From Bacteroidales bacterium (lineage in GTDB: Bacteria > Bacteroidota > Bacteroidia > Bacteroidales > UBA7960): a DNA stretch of 8,433 nt. How positions within the stretch are numbered: the first letter of the stretch is position 1; the number at the start of each line of letters is the position of its first letter. The translations under genes and the position numbers were made by a program. Below are positions 6,739 through 8,433 of this stretch, in pieces. The notes beneath the pieces were generated by a model that was given only the letters and a program-made list of their open reading frames with translations, had not been told where the DNA came from and made no database searches. The stretch covers positions 1-8,433 of the forward strand of contig SLSG01000152.1 in NCBI GenBank assembly GCA_007130545.1, read 5' to 3'.

Positions 6739-6758
6739 GGCAGACGCCCTGGTCTGCC
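6739..6758. other. Small inverted repeat, possible transcript-end hairpin
   Basis: GGCAGAC (6739-6745) pairs perfectly with GTCTGCC (6752-6758) across a 6-base loop. It sits downstream of the AbgT-family gene and upstream of the Usp gene, both read on the minus strand. In that direction a run of nine T follows only after about 22 more bases, so this is not a textbook intrinsic terminator. It might still act as a transcript-end or attenuating hairpin, and it overlaps the first copy of the 21-base-period repeat. Confidence 0.3.
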
Positions 6759-6787
6759 CGGAATACACCCTGGGCTGCCCGGAATAC
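6747..6787. repeat. Two-copy direct repeat of 20 bases at 21-base period
   Basis: CCCTGGTCTGCCCGGAATAC (6747-6766) is repeated as CCCTGGGCTGCCCGGAATAC (6768-6787), 19 of 20 identical, with one base between. The period of 21, two helical turns, would place two protein-binding sites on the same DNA face, but a simple slippage duplication explains it equally well. It occupies the middle of the 156-base gap between the AbgT-family gene and the Usp gene. Apart from these repeats, the overlapping hairpin and the A/T-rich patch near 6700, I see nothing else in that gap. Confidence 0.75.
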
Positions 6788-6830
6788 TTCAGAGGTCTAT
6801 CCGGCTTCCCTTAAGCGGCCTCGCGGGTCC

Positions 6831-8384
6831 TTACAATGAGTAGAACAAAGGTGCCCCCGGCCCGATGGGCAGCCCTGCCATGATCCAGAATATCAGCATG
6901 ATCAGCCAGGCCCCCAGGAAGACAATGGTATAGGGCAGCATGGTCGCGATGATGGTCCCTATCCCCGCCTTTTTATCATAACGTTCAATGAATGCCACGA
7001 TCATGGCAAAGTATGACATCATCGGGGCGATCACATTGGTCACGCTGTCGCCGACACGGTAGGCCAGCTGGGTAAACTCCGGGGAATAGCCCAGGAGCAT
7101 GAACATCGGGATGAAGACCGGGGCCAGGATGGCCCATTTGGCACTGGCGCTGCCTATGACCAGGTTGATCATGGCGGCCACGAGCACCAGGGCGATCATC
7201 AGCGGGATCCTTCCCATTCCGAGTGCCCCGATGGCATTGGCTCCCTTGATCGCAAAGATTAATCCTAGGTTCGTCCAGTTAAAATAGGCCACGAACTGTG
7301 CCGCAAAAAACACCAGCACAATGTAGGTACCCAGGGTCGACATGGCCTTGCCCATGCCGTTGATCACATCATAATTGCTTTTCAGGGTTCTGGCCCCGAT
7401 CCCGTAGACCACACCAAGTATGCCGGCAATCAGGAAGATCAGCGCAACAATCCCGCTCATAAACGGAGAACGGAGCAGTCCGCCCGTATCCGGGTCACGC
7501 ATCAGCCCCGATCCGGGAATATGCTCCCATATACCGCCGCTTACGGGGGCCACACTGTATATAATTAAAAGCACGATCGCAAGGAATGCCCAAAAAGTAA
7601 ACTTCAGCCCCCGTTTTTCCATTGCATCCAGCTGTTTTATCTCCTCTGGCTTGGCATCGCCGGTATAGGCACCCAGCCGGGGGACAACGACTTTTTCGGT
7701 TACCCAGGTCCCAATCACTGCAATGAAAAAGGTGGAGACGAACATAAAGTAGTAGTTGGCAGCAGGATTCACTGTATAGATGGGGTCAATGATCCGTGCA
7801 GCCTCTTCTGACAGTCCGGCTAGCAGCGGATCGATTGTACCAAGCAACAGGTTTGCCGAATACCCGCCTGAAACCCCGGCAAAGGCCGCGGCAATACCTG
7901 CTATGGGATTTCTTCCCACGGCCAGGAATATCATGCCGCCCAGTGGAACCAGCACCACATAGCCGACCTCGCTGGCCGTATTTGAAAGAATGCCTGCAAA
8001 AACGATGGCAAAGGTGAGCAGCTTTTTGGGTGCAGAGATGACCAGCAGGCGAAGCCCGGTCGACATCAGTCCGCTGGACTCCGCAATCCCTATCCCAAGC
8101 AAGGCCACCAGAACGGTCCCCAATGGAGCGAAAGAGGTAAAGTTCACCACCATATTGGTCATGATCAGATGCAGCCCGCGCTGGCTGACCAGGTTGACCA
8201 CCTCCACGTCTTCCCCGGTTCCCGGGTGCACCGCAGTAACATTGAACAGGGATGCAATCCCGCTTAAAAAGACAATGCCCACGGCAAAGATGGCGAACAG
8301 GGTCCCCGGATGTGGCAGCTTGTTCCCCACCCGCTCGATGGCGCCGAGCATCCGGGCGATCATTCCTTTCTGGTTATTTTCCAT
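6831..8384 (-). CDS. AbgT-family transporter (p-aminobenzoyl-glutamate / antimetabolite transporter family)
   Basis: The 517-residue inner-membrane protein has the family's usual length (about 490-520) and strongly hydrophobic helices throughout. Family signatures are present: FAGVSGGYSANLLLGTIDPLLAG (168-190) and AYRVGDSVTNVIAPMMSYFA (441-460), the two re-entrant-loop regions of the AbgT fold. Residues I recall from the MtrF and YdaH structural work as functionally important align by position and spacing: D185, N407, S414, W417, P435, R443 and D446. The last four keep the W-18-P-8-R-3-D spacing. E. coli AbgT imports p-aminobenzoyl-glutamate. Neisseria MtrF and Alcanivorax YdaH were reported to export sulfonamides and p-aminobenzoate. 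Which direction and substrate apply here cannot be told from sequence. ATG 8384 gives a short basic N-terminus (MENNQKGMIARMLGAIERVGNKLPHPG) before helix 1; M8 (ATG 8363) is a less likely start. A promoter-like box lies 33 bases upstream. It is followed by a 156-base gap, so it is probably monocistronic. Confidence 0.94.
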   Translation of the reverse strand: MENNQKGMIARMLGAIERVGNKLPHPGTLFAIFAVGIVFLSGIASLFNVTAVHPGTGEDVEVVNLVSQRGLHLIMTNMVVNFTSFAPLGTVLVALLGIGIAESSGLMSTGLRLLVISAPKKLLTFAIVFAGILSNTASEVGYVVLVPLGGMIFLAVGRNPIAGIAAAFAGVSGGYSANLLLGTIDPLLAGLSEEAARIIDPIYTVNPAANYYFMFVSTFFIAVIGTWVTEKVVVPRLGAYTGDAKPEEIKQLDAMEKRGLKFTFWAFLAIVLLIIYSVAPVSGGIWEHIPGSGLMRDPDTGGLLRSPFMSGIVALIFLIAGILGVVYGIGARTLKSNYDVINGMGKAMSTLGTYIVLVFFAAQFVAYFNWTNLGLIFAIKGANAIGALGMGRIPLMIALVLVAAMINLVIGSASAKWAILAPVFIPMFMLLGYSPEFTQLAYRVGDSVTNVIAPMMSYFAMIVAFIERYDKKAGIGTIIATMLPYTIVFLGAWLIMLIFWIMAGLPIGPGAPLFYSL

Positions 8385-8416
8385 TGATGTAGTTTAAAAG
8401 GTTTGGAGCGAAAGCA

Positions 8417-8424
8417 CAAAAATA
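8417..8424 (-). promoter_or_regulatory. Bacteroidota -7 box for the AbgT-family gene
   Basis: On the minus strand 8424-8417 reads TATTTTTG, an exact match to the TAnnTTTG -7 box. It is the same octamer as in the pcm promoter. It sits 33 bases before the ATG at 8384, implying transcription from about 8410 and a leader of about 25 bases. The matching TTTG -33 box should lie around 8444-8450, beyond the right edge, so it cannot be confirmed. Confidence 0.45.
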
Positions 8425-8433
8425 TAAAAAAGG

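Noticed and set aside
6733..6740. CCGGCCGG palindrome
   Set aside because: An isolated 8-base palindrome in G/C-rich DNA is expected by chance, and nothing around it suggests an operator.
7990..8397. A 135-codon plus-strand open frame antisense to the AbgT gene
   Set aside because: It is Ser/Thr/Arg/Pro-rich with no recognisable motif, the typical complement of hydrophobic-helix codons, and lies opposite a clear transporter N-terminus.

Overview
The window looks like chromosome from a member of the Bacteroidota (Bacteroidetes). Three things point there. An MG2-type surface protein of the kind often fused to TonB-receptor plugs starts at the left edge. The proline dehydrogenase matches the compact monofunctional form I know from that phylum. 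The sequences TTG-N20-TATTTTTG (419-449) and TATTTTTG (minus strand, 8424-8417) fit the phylum-specific promoter consensus TTTG-N19-21-TAnnTTTG, and most starts lack an evident Shine-Dalgarno sequence. By eye the G+C content is a little above one half, high for the phylum; I did not compute it. I cannot name a genus. There is no sign of phage, insertion sequence, CRISPR array, tRNA or rRNA. Coding density is high and no gene-free stretch exceeds 160 bases.

Layout. At the left edge (1-416, minus) is the N-terminus of a secreted MG2-domain protein. A 124-base divergent intergenic region carrying a good promoter separates it from a plus-strand cluster: pcm (541-1254, protein-L-isoaspartate O-methyltransferase with an apparent export signal), then after 12 bases an 813-residue membrane protein with a spermidine-synthase-like domain between two blocks of membrane helices (1267-3708), then a TrmH/SpoU-family RNA 2'-O-ribose methyltransferase (3752-4588). 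All three carry, or derive from, S-adenosylmethionine-dependent enzyme folds. The cluster ends tail to tail, 6 bases from the stop of proline dehydrogenase.

The right half is on the minus strand. An AbgT-family transporter (8384-6831) with its own promoter-like element comes first. A 156-base intergenic region with a 21-base-period repeat follows. Then comes a pair overlapping by 20 bases: a tandem-domain universal stress protein (6674-5754) and proline dehydrogenase (5773-4595). The overlap suggests that proline catabolism is translationally coupled to a stress protein.

Most of this is ordinary housekeeping and accessory metabolism. The points most worth a second look are the apparently exported PCM next to a membrane-bound spermidine-synthase-like protein that has lost aminopropyltransferase catalytic residues, and the overlapping Usp-proline dehydrogenase pair. 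I see no convincing evidence of a wholly new defence or mobile system.
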